A stretch of DNA of 6,236 nt from Vitreoscilla sp. (GCA_014378125.1 JACMOG010000614.1:1-6236); one strand, 5' to 3'; shown: positions 1 to 6,236, numbered from the stretch's first letter. The notes: generated by a model not told the origin, from the letters alone. A program made the numbers and translations.

Positions 1-26
1 GACAACCGGGCCCGCCGCGGCCGGCC

Positions 27-998
27 TCACGCCGGCGCGTCGACCGCCAGCGCCGTGCCGTACACGTCGTGCGCCACCGCCTTGATCGCCCGCAGCATCA
101 CCTGCGCCGCCGGCGCCAGCAGGCGGTCGGTGCGCGTGATCAGGCCGAAGGCGTCCATCTTGCAGGGCAGCTCCACCGGCAGGATCGCCACCAGGCCGTG
201 CTCCTGGTAGTACAGCGCCACGTCGGAGGCCACCACGCCGACCAGGTCGCTCTGTTCGAGCATCTTGGTCATGAACAGCAGGGCGGTGGTCTCGATCAGG
301 TCGTTGGGGGCGGCCAGGCCGTCCTCCTGGAACATCAGCTCGAAGCGGTGGCGCAGCACGCTGCCAGCGGGCGGCACGATCCAGCCGTGCTGGGAGAGCT
401 CGCCCAGGCCGATGCTGGTGCGCTCCATCAGCGGGTGGCCCGGACGCACCACGGCGGCGATCGGCTCCTCCACCAGGGCCTCGTAGCGCAGGTCGCTCTT
501 GTCGTGGCGCGCAAACAGCCGGCCCACCACCATGTCGAGCTTGCCCTGGGCGAGGCGGTCGATCAGCACGTCGCTGGTCTCGATCTGCACCCCCACGCGC
601 AGCGACGGGTGCACGGCCTTGACCTGCGCGACGGCGTCGGGCAGCAGCGTGATGGCCGGCGCGGTGATCGTGCCGATGCTCACCGAGCCGAAGCGGCCGG
701 CCTTGAGCGCGTCGATCTCCTCGTGCGCCTGGCTCAGGCTGGCCAGCGCCATGCGCGCGTGGCGGATCATGGTTTCCCCGTACCACGTTGGGCGCACGCC
801 ACGCGGAAGCCGGTCGAACAGCTTCACTTCCAGCATGTCCTCCAGGTCCTTCAGCAGCTTGGAGGCCGCCGGTTGTGTCATGTTCAACACCTGCGCCGCG
901 CCATGGATGTTGCCCTCTTCCTCCATCGCCACGAGGAGCAGCAGCTGGCGGGTCTTCAGGCGGGCGCGGATGAACCAGTGGGTATCGGCGGTTGACAT
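27..998 (-). CDS. gbpR: LysR-family transcriptional regulator, GbpR-like, divergent from the sugar transporter
   Basis: This is a 323-residue LysR-type regulator of normal length. An N-terminal winged helix-turn-helix lies at about residues 12-72; the recognition helix is TQPAASKLLKDLE (41-53), followed by the family-typical LFDR and PTWYGE. A linker helix (about 73-100) leads into a substrate-binding-like effector domain (about 103-310) that should bind a small ligand. The start chosen is the ATG at 998. An in-frame TTG at 1052 would add 18 residues unlike the family, has no ribosome binding site, and would put the LysR box inside the gene. The Shine-Dalgarno before 998 is weak (GGAA, very close). 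The gene points away from a chvE-gguA-gguB operon, as gbpR does in Agrobacterium, where GbpR activates chvE in response to sugars such as arabinose and galactose. The family is certain; the symbol and a sugar effector are inferred from context and resemblance. Confidence 0.93.
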   Translation of the reverse strand: MSTADTHWFIRARLKTRQLLLLVAMEEEGNIHGAAQVLNMTQPAASKLLKDLEDMLEVKLFDRLPRGVRPTWYGETMIRHARMALASLSQAHEEIDALKAGRFGSVSIGTITAPAITLLPDAVAQVKAVHPSLRVGVQIETSDVLIDRLAQGKLDMVVGRLFARHDKSDLRYEALVEEPIAAVVRPGHPLMERTSIGLGELSQHGWIVPPAGSVLRHRFELMFQEDGLAAPNDLIETTALLFMTKMLEQSDLVGVVASDVALYYQEHGLVAILPVELPCKMDAFGLITRTDRLLAPAAQVMLRAIKAVAHDVYGTALAVDAPA

Positions 999-1046
999 GT
1001 TTCCGGATGCACTCGAATGGGGAATGAATGGATGCTTGAATGTATA

Positions 1047-1059
1047 TGGCAATACGCCA
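1047..1059. promoter_or_regulatory. Predicted LysR-type regulator box (TGGC-N5-GCCA)
   Basis: TGGC (1047-1050) and GCCA (1056-1059) form a perfect inverted repeat around AATAC. The outer bases give exactly T-N11-A, the consensus LysR recognition site. The same 8-mer ATATGGCA that contains the left arm (1044-1051) recurs at 1076-1083, 32 bp downstream on the same face of the helix, and could be the second (activation) half-site closer to the chvE promoter. The position between a LysR gene and its presumed target, inside the only AT-richer patch, fits a site for the divergent regulator. The motif is seen directly; binding is inferred. Confidence 0.55.
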
Positions 1060-1132
1060 AAAATCTATTAGGAAGATATGGCAGCCGTTCGTACCATCGC
1101 GGCCATCGAAGGCGCTCGACCGCCTGTCGCAC

Positions 1133-1147
1133 GCCTGTGCGCCAGGC
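1133..1147. repeat. Small inverted repeat in the chvE leader
   Basis: GCCTG (1133-1137) and CAGGC (1143-1147) are perfect complements around a 5-nt loop, TGCGC. The left arm belongs to CGCCTGT, which also occurs 11 bp upstream (1121-1127 and 1132-1138). It could form an RNA hairpin in the chvE leader or be a second protein-binding dyad. It has no T-run, so it is not a terminator. Five-base stems are common in GC-rich DNA, so its importance is uncertain. Confidence 0.3.
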
Positions 1148-1171
1148 CCGCGAGCGGTCTCGAAGACACGT

Positions 1172-1198
1172 TCGCTGACGTGATCGCTGACGTGATCG
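1172..1198. repeat. Perfect 12-bp tandem repeat upstream of chvE
   Basis: The 12-mer CGCTGACGTGAT occurs twice back to back (1173-1184 and 1185-1196). Counting the flanking bases, period-12 identity runs from 1172 to 1198, about 2.25 copies. It ends 43 bp before the chvE start codon. A 12-bp period is close to one helical turn, so two protein molecules could bind side by side; it may equally be a slippage duplication. No regulator family is recognised from the unit. Confidence 0.7.
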
Positions 1199-1230
1199 AC
1201 AACAACCCGAGCCGACGACGGCCGACTATT

Positions 1231-1235
1231 GGAGA
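1231..1235 (+). promoter_or_regulatory. Ribosome binding site fixing the GTG start of chvE
   Basis: GGAGA lies 6 nt before the GTG at 1242, a good Shine-Dalgarno match and spacing. It supports a GTG start in a place where no in-frame ATG gives a proper signal peptide. The wider string GGAGACAAG is repeated exactly before the porin gene (5305-5313). Confidence 0.8.
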
Positions 1236-1241
1236 CAAGAC

Positions 1242-2300
1242 GTGAAATTCATCAAGACAGTGCTGGCCGCGGTGGCCTTCGGCGTGGTTTCCTTCGGCGC
1301 CCTGGCGCAGGACAAGGGCACCGTGGGCATCGCCATGCCCACGAAGTCGTCCGCCCGCTGGATCGCCGACGGCGACAACATGGTCAAGGTGCTGCAGGCC
1401 AAGGGCTACAAGACCGACCTGCAGTACGCCGACGACGACATCCCGAACCAGCTCGCGCAGATCGAGAACATGGTCACCAAGGGCGACAAGGTGCTGGTGA
1501 TCGCGTCGATCGACGGCACCACGCTGTCCAACGTGCTGCAGAAGGCGGCCGACAAGGGCGTCAAGATCATCGCCTACGACCGCCTGATCAAGGGTTCGAA
1601 GAACGTCGACTACTACGCCACGTTCGACAACTTCCAGGTGGGCGTGCTGCAGGCCCAGTCGATCGTCGACCACCTGAAGGTGGCCACGGCCAAGGGCCCG
1701 TTCAACATCGAGCTGTTCGGCGGCTCGCCGGACGACAACAACGCGTTCTTCTTCTACAACGGCGCGATGTCGGTGCTCAAGCCCTACATCGACTCGGGCA
1801 AGCTCGTGGTCAAGAGCAAGCAGCTGGGCATGGACAAGGTCTCCACGCTGCGCTGGGACGGCGCGGTCGCCCAGGCGCGAATGGACAACCTGCTGTCGGC
1901 CTACTACGCCGGCGCGCACGTCGACGCGGTGCTCTCGCCGTACGACGGCCTGTCCATCGGCATCCTGTCCTCGCTCAAGGGCGTGGGCTACGGCAAGGGC
2001 GGCGTGGCGATGCCCGTCGTCACCGGCCAGGACGCGGAAGTGCCGTCGGTCAAGTCCATCCTGGCGGGCGAGCAGACCACCACGATCTTCAAGGACACGC
2101 GCGAGCTGGCCAAGGTCACGGCCGGCATGGTCGACGCGGTGCTGGGCGGCAAGGCGCCGGAGATCAACGACACCAAGACGTACAACAACGGCGTCAAGAT
2201 CGTGCCGTCGTACCTGCTCAAGCCGGTGCTGGTGGACAAGTCGAACTGGCACCACATCCTGATCGACAGCGGCTACTACAAGGAATCGCAAGTCAAGTAA
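1242..2300 (+). CDS. chvE: Periplasmic multiple-monosaccharide-binding protein ChvE
   Basis: This 352-residue periplasmic sugar-binding protein captures monosaccharides for the ABC importer encoded next to it. Residues 1-22 are a Sec signal peptide: positive MKFIK, a hydrophobic core, and an ALA|QD cleavage site. There is no lipobox cysteine, so the mature protein is soluble. From residue 24 it follows Agrobacterium ChvE closely, with blocks [12 protein letters not shown] (29-40), YADDDIPNQ (62-70), IASIDGTTL (88-96), YDRLI (112-116), [13 protein letters not shown] (155-167), [10 protein letters not shown] (231-240) and TGQDAEVPS (261-269). The fold is the two-lobed periplasmic-binding (type I) family, and the length matches ChvE. 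The start is GTG with a good ribosome binding site. Relatives bind galactose, glucose, arabinose, xylose and similar aldoses, and in Agrobacterium ChvE also signals to VirA and chemotaxis; no virA is present here. The exact ligand cannot be read from the sequence. It is the first gene of the operon, 18 nt before the ATPase gene. Confidence 0.95.
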   Translation: MKFIKTVLAAVAFGVVSFGALAQDKGTVGIAMPTKSSARWIADGDNMVKVLQAKGYKTDLQYADDDIPNQLAQIENMVTKGDKVLVIASIDGTTLSNVLQKAADKGVKIIAYDRLIKGSKNVDYYATFDNFQVGVLQAQSIVDHLKVATAKGPFNIELFGGSPDDNNAFFFYNGAMSVLKPYIDSGKLVVKSKQLGMDKVSTLRWDGAVAQARMDNLLSAYYAGAHVDAVLSPYDGLSIGILSSLKGVGYGKGGVAMPVVTGQDAEVPSVKSILAGEQTTTIFKDTRELAKVTAGMVDAVLGGKAPEINDTKTYNNGVKIVPSYLLKPVLVDKSNWHHILIDSGYYKESQVK

Positions 2301-2318
2301 GCCCGTACCGCGCATCCC

Positions 2319-3905
2319 ATGAACGAGACCCTGCAACGCGATGAGGGCGCGGCGGCCGTGCCCGCCGGCGCGCCCATCCTGGAGATGCGCGGCATCCGCA
2401 AGACCTTCCCGGGGGTGGTCGCGCTCGACAACGTCAACCTGACGGTGAAGGCCGGCGAGATCCACGCCACCGTCGGCGAGAACGGCGCCGGCAAGTCGAC
2501 GCTGATGAAGGTGCTCAGCGGCGTCTACCCGCACGGAACCTACGAAGGGGAGATCCGCTTCGAGGGCGCCGTGCGCGAATTCAAGGGCATCCACGACAGC
2601 GAGTCGGTGGGCGTCATCATCATCCACCAGGAGCTGGCGCTGGTGCCGCTGCTGTCGATCGCCGAGAACATCTTCCTCGGCAACGAGCCGCAGCGCTTCG
2701 GCGTCATCGACTGGGCCGAGGGCACGCGTCGCACGCGCGAGCTGCTGGCGAAGGTGGGCCTGAAGGAGTCGCCGGCCACGCTCATCACCAACCTGGGCGT
2801 GGGCAAGCAGCAACTGGTGGAGATCGCCAAGGCGCTCGCCAAGCGCGTGCGCCTGCTCATCCTGGACGAGCCCACGGCCAGCCTCAACGAGCACGACAGC
2901 ATGGCGCTGCTCGACCTGCTGCTGGAGTTCAAGGCACAGGGCATCGCGTGCATCCTGATCTCGCACAAGCTCAACGAGATCTCGCGCGTGGCCGATTCCA
3001 TCACGGTGCTGCGCGACGGCGCCTCGGTGCAGTCGCTCGACTGCCACGCCGACGTGGTGAGCGAGGACCAGATCATCCGCGCGATGGTCGGCCGCGAGCT
3101 GGCCGACCGCTACCCGCCGCGCGCGCGTCTCGCGCCCGAGGCGGGCGAGACGGTGTTCGAGGTGCGCGACTGGCACGTGGCGCATCCGGTGCACGCCGAC
3201 CGCGACGTGGTCAAGGGCGTCAGCCTGAAGATCAAGCGCGGCGAGATCGTGGGCATCGCCGGACTGATGGGCGCCGGCCGCACCGAGCTCGCGATGAGCG
3301 TGTTCGGGCGCGCCTACGGCCAGCGCGTGCGCGGCGAGGTGCTGCTGCGCGGCCAGCCCATCGACGTGTCGACCATCCAGAAGGCCATCGGCCACGGCAT
3401 CGCCTACGTGACCGAGGACCGCAAGAGCCTGGGCCTGCTGCTGGAGGACGACATCCGCCACAACATCAGCCTGGCCAACCTGAAGGCGGTGTCGTCGGCC
3501 GGCGTCATCGACGGCGGCGTCGAATTCGCGGCCGCGGCGGAGTACAGGCGCAAGCTCAACATCCGCTGCTCCAGCGTCACCCAGACCACGGTCAATCTGT
3601 CGGGCGGCAACCAGCAGAAGGTGGTGCTGGGCAAGTGGCTGTTCTCCAGGCCCGAGCTGCTGACCGTGGACGAGCCCACCCGGGGCAGCGACGTGGGCGC
3701 CAAGTTCGAGATCTATTCGATCATGTCGGCGCTGGCCGACGAGGGCAAGTGCATCCTGATGATCTCCTCCGAGATGCCCGAGTTGCTGGGCATGTGCGAC
3801 CGCATCTACGTGATGAACGAGGGCCGCTTCGTCGGCGAGTTCGCCGCGGCCGACGCGTCGCAGGAGAAGATCATGCGGGCCATCGTGAAACAAGGCCTCG
3901 CGTGA
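2319..3905 (+). CDS. gguA: Sugar ABC transporter ATPase with two fused nucleotide-binding domains (GguA/MmsA)
   Basis: This 528-residue cytoplasmic ATPase powers monosaccharide import through the GguB permease; it is also named MmsA. It holds two ABC domains in one chain, as in XylG, MglA and RbsA. Domain 1 (about 20-260) has Walker [10 protein letters not shown] (53-61), Q-loop Q104, a degenerate signature LGVGKQQ (159-165), Walker B LLILDEPT (179-186) and switch H216. Domain 2 (about 277-528) has a degenerate Walker [10 protein letters not shown] (315-323, Arg instead of Lys), an intact signature LSGGNQQ (427-433) and Walker B ending in [10 protein letters not shown] (451-460). Pairing domain 1 Walker A with domain 2 signature gives one full ATP site and one impaired site, which is normal for this family. 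Oddities are Ser457 where relatives have Ile or Val, Thr51 where Leu is usual, and an N-terminal extension of about 17 residues. The ATG start has no Shine-Dalgarno in the 18-nt spacer, so translation is probably coupled to chvE. Confidence 0.95.
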   Translation: MNETLQRDEGAAAVPAGAPILEMRGIRKTFPGVVALDNVNLTVKAGEIHATVGENGAGKSTLMKVLSGVYPHGTYEGEIRFEGAVREFKGIHDSESVGVIIIHQELALVPLLSIAENIFLGNEPQRFGVIDWAEGTRRTRELLAKVGLKESPATLITNLGVGKQQLVEIAKALAKRVRLLILDEPTASLNEHDSMALLDLLLEFKAQGIACILISHKLNEISRVADSITVLRDGASVQSLDCHADVVSEDQIIRAMVGRELADRYPPRARLAPEAGETVFEVRDWHVAHPVHADRDVVKGVSLKIKRGEIVGIAGLMGAGRTELAMSVFGRAYGQRVRGEVLLRGQPIDVSTIQKAIGHGIAYVTEDRKSLGLLLEDDIRHNISLANLKAVSSAGVIDGGVEFAAAAEYRRKLNIRCSSVTQTTVNLSGGNQQKVVLGKWLFSRPELLTVDEPTRGSDVGAKFEIYSIMSALADEGKCILMISSEMPELLGMCDRIYVMNEGRFVGEFAAADASQEKIMRAIVKQGLA

Positions 3906-3927
3906 ACGCGGTATTGCGCCATCCCTA

Positions 3928-5133
3928 ATGACCATCATGGAAGACAAGATGATTCCAACGAACGCCGAGGCGCCCGTGCGCACGTACGGCGGCTTCCTCA
4001 AGAACAACATCCGCGAGTACGGCATGCTGCTGTCGCTCGTCGTGATCATGGGGTTCTTCCAGTACATGACCGACGGCACGCTGCTCAAGCCGTTGAACCT
4101 CACCAACCTCATCCTGCAGAACAGCTACATCGTCATCATGGCGCTGGGCATGCTGCTGGTGATCGTGGCGGGCCACATCGACCTCTCGGTGGGCTCGGTG
4201 TCCGGCTTCATCGGCGCGTTGGCGGCGGTGCTGATGGTCAACTACAACTGGAACTTCGTGGCCGCCTCGCTGGTGTGCCTCGTGGCGGGCGGCGTCATCG
4301 GCGGCGCTCAGGGCTGGTTCGTGGCTTACCTCAAGATCCCGTCGTTCATCGTCACCCTGGCGGGCATGCTCGTCTTCAAGGGGCTGGCGCTGGCGCTGCT
4401 GCAGGGGCAGTCGGTGGGTCCGTTCCCCGAGGATTTCCAGCTGCTCAGCTCGGGCTTCATCCCCGACTTCTTCAACGGCGAAACCCTGCGCATCAGCTCG
4501 CTGGCCATCGGCGCCATCGTGGCCATCGCCTTGTTCGCGATGAAGCTGCGCGAGCGGGCAGGGCACGTGCGCCACCAGATGGAAGAGGAGCCGGGCGCGT
4601 TCTTCCTGGCCAAGAACATCGCGTTCGCCGCGGTCATCATCTGGTTCTGCTGGATGCTGGCCTCGTACAAGGGATTGCCCAACGTCCTGATCGTCATGTT
4701 CGTGCTGATGCTGGTGTACGACTTCGTCACGCGCCGCACCACCATCGGCCGGCGCATCTATGCCCTGGGGGGTAACGCCAAGGCGGCCCGGCTGTCGGGC
4801 ATCAAGACCGAGCGCCTCGCGTTCCTGACCTTCGTCAACATGGGGGCATTGGCCGCGCTGGCCGGTCTTGTTTTCGCCGCGCGTCTCAATACCGCAACGC
4901 CCAAGGCAGGTCTGGGTTTCGAACTGGACGTGATTGCGGCATGCTTCATCGGTGGCGCATCGGCGTCGGGCGGTGTCGGCAGGGTTCTCGGCGCCGTCAT
5001 CGGCGCATTCGTGATGGGCGTGATGAACAACGGCATGTCCATCCTCGGCATCGGCATCGACTACCAACAGGTGATCAAGGGCATCGTCCTGCTGGCCGCG
5101 GTCTGCGTCGACGTCTACAACAAGAACAAGTGA
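3928..5133 (+). CDS. gguB: Sugar ABC transporter inner-membrane permease (GguB/MmsB)
   Basis: This 401-residue permease belongs to the BPD_transp_2 family (XylH/RbsC type) and forms the inner-membrane channel that receives sugar from ChvE. Hydrophobic segments are visible near 30-46, 62-80, 89-104, 110-131, 139-158, 190-206, 227-246, 251-266, 297-318, 333-343, 351-367 and 383-396, of which about ten probably span the membrane. Family motifs are VAGHIDLSVGS (80-90), PSFIVTLAGMLVFKGL (138-153), RRTTIGRRIYALGGN (269-283, the presumed ATPase-contact loop), and GFELDVIAACFIGGASASGG (330-349). The polar stretch 207-226 is a family loop; the length matches GguB and XylH and exceeds RbsC. The first ATG (3928) has no Shine-Dalgarno. 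An in-frame ATG at 3949 does have GGAAG five nt upstream, so the protein may start at residue 8 (394 residues). The gene follows gguA by 22 nt in the same operon. The family is certain; the start is not. Confidence 0.94.
   Translation: MTIMEDKMIPTNAEAPVRTYGGFLKNNIREYGMLLSLVVIMGFFQYMTDGTLLKPLNLTNLILQNSYIVIMALGMLLVIVAGHIDLSVGSVSGFIGALAAVLMVNYNWNFVAASLVCLVAGGVIGGAQGWFVAYLKIPSFIVTLAGMLVFKGLALALLQGQSVGPFPEDFQLLSSGFIPDFFNGETLRISSLAIGAIVAIALFAMKLRERAGHVRHQMEEEPGAFFLAKNIAFAAVIIWFCWMLASYKGLPNVLIVMFVLMLVYDFVTRRTTIGRRIYALGGNAKAARLSGIKTERLAFLTFVNMGALAALAGLVFAARLNTATPKAGLGFELDVIAACFIGGASASGGVGRVLGAVIGAFVMGVMNNGMSILGIGIDYQQVIKGIVLLAAVCVDVYNKNK
3939..3943 (+). promoter_or_regulatory. Candidate ribosome binding site for an alternative gguB start at 3949
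   Basis: GGAAG lies 5 nt before an in-frame ATG at 3949 (residue 8 of the longer reading). Neither earlier ATG (3928, 3937) has any purine-rich site. The longer and shorter forms differ by only seven hydrophilic residues, so function does not decide between them. Confidence 0.4.
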
Positions 5134-5316
5134 CAACAAAGAGCGTCCGGCATCGACCGGGCGCCGTGGCCAGCACGCACGCGAGAACAGCGGGCGGCCG
5201 AATTTTCTGACGGTGGGTGCGCTCCCCGTAGCGCGCAACTTGCGTTGGTATTTTTTCCCCACGCAGGGCGGAGCCTTGCCTTGCATATCCATAGAAACTC
5301 TCCAGGAGACAAGCAC
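5134..5316 (+). promoter_or_regulatory. Spacer between gguB and the porin gene, with hairpin and T-run
   Basis: This 183-bp non-coding stretch is far longer than the 18- and 22-nt spacers inside the operon. CGCAA (5234-5238) and TTGCG (5240-5244) can pair into a short stem, with a run of six T at 5251-5256 a few bases on: a weak terminator-like or attenuator-like element. TGCGT (5241-5245) can instead pair with ACGCA (5261-5265), which excludes the first stem. TGCGC (5218-5222) can also pair with GCGCA (5233-5237). I see no convincing sigma-70 promoter, so the porin may be transcribed by partial read-through from the transporter operon or from a promoter I cannot recognise. Confidence 0.35.
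5304..5308 (+). promoter_or_regulatory. Strong ribosome binding site of the porin gene
   Basis: AGGAG is followed by an 8-nt spacer and ATG at 5317. It is the best Shine-Dalgarno in the window and settles the porin start, which is also directly followed by a signal peptide. Confidence 0.85.
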
Positions 5317-6236
5317 ATGACCACGACCCATCGCACCAAGGCGCTTTCACGCGCCAGCATCGCCTGCCTGGCGAGCCTTCTCGGCGCCTCCGCGGCGCAC
5401 GCCGTCGACTGGACCGGCTACATGCGTGGCGGCCCCGCCGCCACGTCGGTCTCCGGCAAGTCGCGCCAGTGCTACGGCATCGGCCCCCTGAAGTACCGCC
5501 TCGGCAACGAGTGCGACTTCTACGGCGAATTCCAGCTCGCCCAGGCGATGAAGGCCGACGGCGTCGACTTCAACGCCGTGCTGATGACCAACTACTACAG
5601 CCCGCAGACCGAGTCGAACGCCAACTACGGCGTCGAGCAGGCCTACGTTGAAATGAAGGGCGTCGACATCGCCCCGCAGGCCCTGTTCTGGATGGGCAAG
5701 CGCCGCGATCGTGACGACGTGCACATCGTCGACACGTTCTTCACCAACATGTCCGGCGTGGGCGGCGGCGTCGAGAACCTCGACGTGGGCGTCGGCAAGC
5801 TCGGCTTCTCCGGCTACAAGGCCGATACGTCCGTCGTCCGGGACAGCGCGGGCCTCGAAGTTCCCAACCAGGGCAACGGCACGGGCACGCAGAACGGCGT
5901 CGGCCGGGTCCACGTGCAGTGGTACGACATCCCGGTGAACCCGGACGGCAAGCTGCGCGTCGTGGGCACCGTGTCCAAGGGCGACTCGCAAGGCGGGCTC
6001 AAGGGCCAGAGCGGCTACGGCATCAACGTCGAGCACGTGCAGGACAAGTTCTTCGGCGGCGGCAACCACATCTGGATCCAGTACGCCCAGGGCCCCACCG
6101 ACATCAACCAGGGCGTCAGCGACAACGGCGCCCACGGCTCCGGCTACAAGAGCTGGCGCATCGTGGAAAGCCCGTCGTGGCAAGTGGGCGCCTTCGGCGG
6201 CCAGGCCATCGCCATGTACGAGCACAACAAGGCCCC
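5317..6236 (+). CDS. LamB-family outer-membrane carbohydrate porin (maltoporin-like), 3' end beyond the window
   Basis: The reading frame is open from the ATG to the window end: 306 codons of a family usually about 400-450 long. Residues 1-29 are a signal peptide (AHA|VDW). The mature protein starts VDWTGYMRGG, like E. coli LamB VDFHGYARSG, and has KYRLGNECDFY (59-69), MGKR (126-129), DVHIVD (134-139) and GVENLDVGVGKL (151-162). Cys52 and Cys66 match the LamB disulfide of the first loop. By alignment from memory, greasy-slide Tyr6 and Tyr41 are kept (Tyr35, Tyr69), as are ionic-track Arg8, Arg33, Glu43, Arg109 and Asp116 (Arg37, Arg61, Glu71, Arg132, Asp139). Tyr118 and Asp121 appear as Phe141 and Asn144, and no Trp is seen where loop-2 Trp74 should be. 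It should form a trimeric beta-barrel sugar channel. Its place after the importer suggests it feeds ChvE; the substrate is probably not maltodextrin, but this is inferred. I leave the symbol blank because lamB would imply maltose. Confidence 0.9.
   Translation, partial: MTTTHRTKALSRASIACLASLLGASAAHAVDWTGYMRGGPAATSVSGKSRQCYGIGPLKYRLGNECDFYGEFQLAQAMKADGVDFNAVLMTNYYSPQTESNANYGVEQAYVEMKGVDIAPQALFWMGKRRDRDDVHIVDTFFTNMSGVGGGVENLDVGVGKLGFSGYKADTSVVRDSAGLEVPNQGNGTGTQNGVGRVHVQWYDIPVNPDGKLRVVGTVSKGDSQGGLKGQSGYGINVEHVQDKFFGGGNHIWIQYAQGPTDINQGVSDNGAHGSGYKSWRIVESPSWQVGAFGGQAIAMYEHNKA

Larger units (their letters stand above)
999..1241. promoter_or_regulatory. Divergent control region between the LysR regulator and chvE
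   Basis: This 243-bp non-coding stretch separates the two divergent starts. The part nearest the regulator (about 1036-1080) is the only AT-richer patch in the neighbourhood and carries a LysR-type dyad, so both promoters probably lie around it. I could not identify a convincing -35/-10 pair for either direction. On the minus strand TATACA (1046-1041) is a possible -10 for the regulator but lacks a good -35. For chvE a weak -35 helped by the activator would be expected just downstream of the box. The remaining leader of about 120 bp before chvE is GC-rich and holds a hairpin, a tandem repeat and a possible small ORF, each described separately. Confidence 0.75.

Noticed and set aside
1..26. 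GC-rich palindromic bases after the LysR stop as a terminator
   Set aside because: There are short self-complementary pieces but no clear stem with a T-run, and the stretch is cut by the window edge.
69..995. A 308-codon plus-strand frame opposite the LysR gene
   Set aside because: It is a His-, Gln- and Arg-rich shadow of the regulator with no recognisable domain.
999..1052. An 18-residue N-terminal extension of the LysR protein from a TTG at 1052
   Set aside because: There is no ribosome binding site, the extension is unlike the family, and the LysR box would fall over the start codon.
1229..2344. A plus-strand frame overlapping chvE out of register
   Set aside because: Its product is Arg- and Gly-rich low complexity and the other frame encodes full-length ChvE. 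It is an effect of GC-rich codon usage.
1068..4112. A 1014-codon stop-free frame on the minus strand across chvE, gguA and part of gguB
   Set aside because: It is antisense to three clearly recognised genes. Its product is dominated by His, Arg, Asp, Val, Leu and Ala, as expected from reading GC-rich codons backwards, and shows no domain.
3925..5331. A 468-codon minus-strand frame opposite gguB
   Set aside because: Same antisense artefact: a His- and Asp-rich product with no motif, while the plus strand encodes a well-conserved permease.
5347..6225. A 292-codon minus-strand frame opposite the porin
   Set aside because: The plus strand here encodes an obvious LamB-like protein with signal peptide and ribosome binding site. 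The antisense product is low-complexity Val, Ala and Asp.
1..6236. tRNA, rRNA, CRISPR array, insertion sequence, phage or toxin-antitoxin genes
   Set aside because: No cloverleaf, regularly spaced repeats, transposase motifs or att-like duplications were seen, and coding genes of known families fill nearly all the window.

Overview
The window is a compact sugar-uptake locus from a GC-rich proteobacterium. Codon third positions are almost all G or C, the strong ribosome binding sites read GGAGACAAG, and the proteins resemble ChvE/GguA/GguB together with a LamB-type porin. I infer a betaproteobacterium, probably Burkholderiales, but no ribosomal or other taxonomic marker is present.

Layout. 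On the minus strand, 27-998 encodes a LysR-type regulator of the GbpR kind. A divergent control region (999-1241) follows. It holds a textbook LysR box (TGGC-N5-GCCA), a spaced copy of its half-site, a small hairpin, a perfect 12-bp tandem repeat and a possible 55-codon leader ORF. On the plus strand come a periplasmic sugar-binding protein (chvE, 1242-2300), a two-domain ATPase (gguA/mmsA, 2319-3905), a membrane permease (gguB/mmsB, 3928-5133), a 183-bp spacer with competing hairpins, and the first 306 codons of an outer-membrane LamB-family carbohydrate porin (from 5317, cut by the window end).

How the parts fit together. The porin would let sugars across the outer membrane. ChvE would capture aldoses in the periplasm, and the GguA/GguB complex would pump them into the cytoplasm using ATP. 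The divergent regulator probably senses sugar availability and switches on the chvE promoter. In Agrobacterium the related cluster is gbpR-chvE-gguA-gguB-gguC; here the position after gguB holds a porin.

I see no wholly new system. All five protein-coding genes belong to known families. The less expected points are non-coding: the repeats in the divergent promoter, a related sequence element in all three plus-strand spacers, and two central genes that lack a Shine-Dalgarno sequence. I found no tRNA, rRNA, CRISPR array, insertion sequence or broken gene.
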